The translations under genes and the position numbers were made by a program. Shown here piece by piece: positions 62,441 to 64,000 of a DNA stretch of 64,000 bases (positions are counted from its first letter, which is position 1; each line of letters opens with the position of its first letter). Source of the stretch: Vampirovibrionales bacterium. GTDB taxonomy: Bacteria > Cyanobacteriota > Vampirovibrionia > Vampirovibrionales > Vampirovibrionaceae. Where the stretch lies: assembly GCA_016712355.1 (NCBI GenBank), contig JADJRF010000005.1, positions 1,426,001 to 1,490,000 on the forward strand, given 5' to 3'. The notes beneath the pieces are model-generated. The model saw nothing but the letters and a program-made list of their open reading frames with translations, did no database searches and was not told the DNA's origin.

Positions 62441-64000
62441 TTAGGGGCGTCGTTCAGAGCTGATTTGCTCGGGGGCCGTCGCAAGCGGGCCATCGGCGCC
62501 GATTTCAATCACCGGGCCGAAGTCTGGCGGGGCGGGCCCCAGGTCGCTGAACAGCCCGCCGGGCGCCACGACGCTGGCAATCGGGGTCAGTTTATCCGTC
62601 ATCAGGAATCCCAGTTCCGGCGCGGGGGCGCTGGCGAGGCGGATCGAGCCGAGCGTATTGCCGTTGAACAGTACGTTGCCCGTCGCGCTCGGCGTTGAGA
62701 CGGGCTGACCTGCGCTCGCCAGGCCCTCCCAGTAATAGCCCCCGGCGGACGATCCGCCTGAAGAGGGCAATAATACGTCCAGACTTCCCGCAGATCCATC
62801 CAGGCGGATGGCATAGCCGTTTTGCGAGCCGTTGGCGCGTGCGGTGAGAACGCCGGAGACGGCGACATCGAGGGGATCTCCTGCGGCGCCAATAATGCCG
62901 CCTGCGTTGAGGCTGGCGCTGCTGGCCGTGATATTGGCGCCGGCGCCGTTGCCGTCCAGGATGCTGCCCGACGCGCTGACCGTCACGGCATCGCCGGTGA
63001 GGTTGCCGTTGAGCGTGACGTCGCCGCTTCGCGCCATCAGCGTGATGTCGTGCGCGCCGGAAGCGATGTCGCCTGCGGTAATGGCCCCGCCCGCAGCCCG
63101 AACGTCAAAATTATAGCCGCCGAGCGCCCAGTTATTGCCGATCGTGACCAGGCCGGTTCCGCTAGAAGCGTCTCCCAGCGTAACGCTTGCAGGGCTGGCG
63201 ACGCTGGTGTCAATCATGTTGAGCAGGGCATTGCTTAATTGGACGGTTCCGGCGCCGCCGTTGATTCCGATCGAGGCGCCGGGCGTATACGGGGCAATGT
63301 GAACGGCCCCGCCATGATTGCGGATGGCCAGACTCGACGCGTTGAAACTGTCCGAAACGATGCTGATAGTGCCGGTCATGGCGTTGCCGCCAACGATATT
63401 GACGCCGTTTGACGTGACAAAGCCTACAGACGCGTTGGCGCCTTTGACGGCGGTCAGCGTGATATTGGCCGCGCCGTCGCTGGTGATGGCGCCGTCATCG
63501 AATATCAGCAGCCCGTGGTGATCATTGCCGGAACCGGAGCCGCCGCGTCCCGTGACTGAAATATTGCCCGCATGTCCGGTAATGCGCGCATTGCTAAACT
63601 CTATGAGCGTGCCGTAATTATTGCTGACTCCCGAGCCGCCTTCGCCCAGAACGCTGATGGCGCCGGTCCCCGTACTCACGATGCCGCTATCGGTATAGAC
63701 CACAACGCCGTCATTAAAGCTTCCCCAGCCCGCCCCGCCGACGCCGTGGACGGTAATGGCGCCGTTGACGCCGGTGATACGGGCGTTTGTTTGATATAAA
63801 AATACCCCGATATTCAGGTTCCGTCCTGCGCCGCCTGTGCCGGTGACCTCAATGGGCGCGGAACTGAGGCTTTCGATTCGCGCCCCATTCGAGATGTACA
63901 CGCCGTGACTCTCGTCCCACGAGCCGTTTCCGCCCTGGCCTTGGACGGTAATGGCGCCGGAATCGCTCTGAATTAAGCTGCCCGGGTCTTCCATCATCAC
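62441..64000 (-). CDS. Large beta-strand-repeat adhesin (filamentous haemagglutinin-like), C-terminal part
   Basis: 519 residues are visible; the gene continues beyond the right edge. The sequence is a series of short beta-strand repeats rich in Gly, Asn, Ser and Val (GAITVHGVGGAGWGSFNDG, GAGRNLNIGVFLYQTNARIT), followed by motifs of haemagglutinin-type proteins (SGDVTLNGNLTGDAVTVSAS, SLNAGGIIGAAGDPLDVAVS). This predicts a right-handed parallel beta-helix exported across the outer membrane. The last 80 residues are Pro-rich without an autotransporter barrel, so a two-partner or other route is likely. Confidence 0.8.
   Translation of the reverse strand: MMMEDPGSLIQSDSGAITVQGQGGNGSWDESHGVYISNGARIESLSSAPIEVTGTGGAGRNLNIGVFLYQTNARITGVNGAITVHGVGGAGWGSFNDGVVVYTDSGIVSTGTGAISVLGEGGSGVSNNYGTLIEFSNARITGHAGNISVTGRGGSGSGNDHHGLLIFDDGAITSDGAANITLTAVKGANASVGFVTSNGVNIVGGNAMTGTISIVSDSFNASSLAIRNHGGAVHIAPYTPGASIGINGGAGTVQLSNALLNMIDTSVASPASVTLGDASSGTGLVTIGNNWALGGYNFDVRAAGGAITAGDIASGAHDITLMARSGDVTLNGNLTGDAVTVSASGSILDGNGAGANITASSASLNAGGIIGAAGDPLDVAVSGVLTARANGSQNGYAIRLDGSAGSLDVLLPSSGGSSAGGYYWEGLASAGQPVSTPSATGNVLFNGNTLGSIRLASAPAPELGFLMTDKLTPIASVVAPGGLFSDLGPAPPDFGPVIEIGADGPLATAPEQISSERRP

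Overview
The window reads as chromosomal DNA from a GC-rich, Gram-negative-type (diderm) and probably motile bacterium. Evidence for an outer membrane is BamA with its OmpH/Skp partner, apolipoprotein N-acyltransferase, a type I-style secreted RTX protease and a large beta-helical adhesin. Evidence for motility is motA/motB, a possible FliP at the left edge and a chemoreceptor scrap. The octamer GCGATCGC (the HIP1 palindrome of cyanobacteria) was found by eye at least 11 times. With the coaD plus coiled-coil gene pair and many short proteins carrying an N-terminal RFGSxF-like motif, this suggests a non-photosynthetic member of the cyanobacterial phylum (Vampirovibrionia/Melainabacteria). That placement is inference.

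Left part (1-12.5 kb): a metal efflux pump and a glycosyltransferase lead into an accessory island bracketed by tRNA-Phe and tRNA-Pro. The island holds an MNT/HEPN toxin-antitoxin pair with a substituted HEPN motif, a DUF3768 gene with an amber codon, two broken tyrosine recombinases, the stub of a type I methyltransferase, an IS3-family element joining that stub to a truncated YD-repeat gene, a terminase fragment, and AT-rich genes including a composite toxin-like protein.

Middle (12.5-46 kb): mostly housekeeping. Queuosine synthesis (queD, queC), superoxide dismutase, cinA, TPR and HEAT proteins, lnt/ruvC starting back to back, a 1339-residue subtilase/P-domain/RTX protease, panC, a family of membrane proteins that occurs once fused and once split, coaD with a DivIVA-like coiled-coil protein, a PAS histidine kinase with its NarL-type regulator, bamA-ompH, purA, tRNA-Ser with a strong terminator, a TetR regulator, a ROK kinase and gcvT-gcvH.

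Right part (46-64 kb): a glycine-rich repeat protein, a DnaQ-type exonuclease, frr-cdsA, an array of six small paralogues with an RFGSxF N-terminus, plsC, aroA, a RecQ-like protein that has lost its helicase motifs, motA-motB, an exported HExxH protein, a molybdopterin-fold protein lacking its cysteine ligand, and the C-terminal part of a large beta-strand-repeat adhesin running off the right edge. The most unusual items are the six-gene paralogue array with its shared upstream element, the fused/split membrane family, the RecQ-like pseudo-helicase and the composite toxin-like gene.
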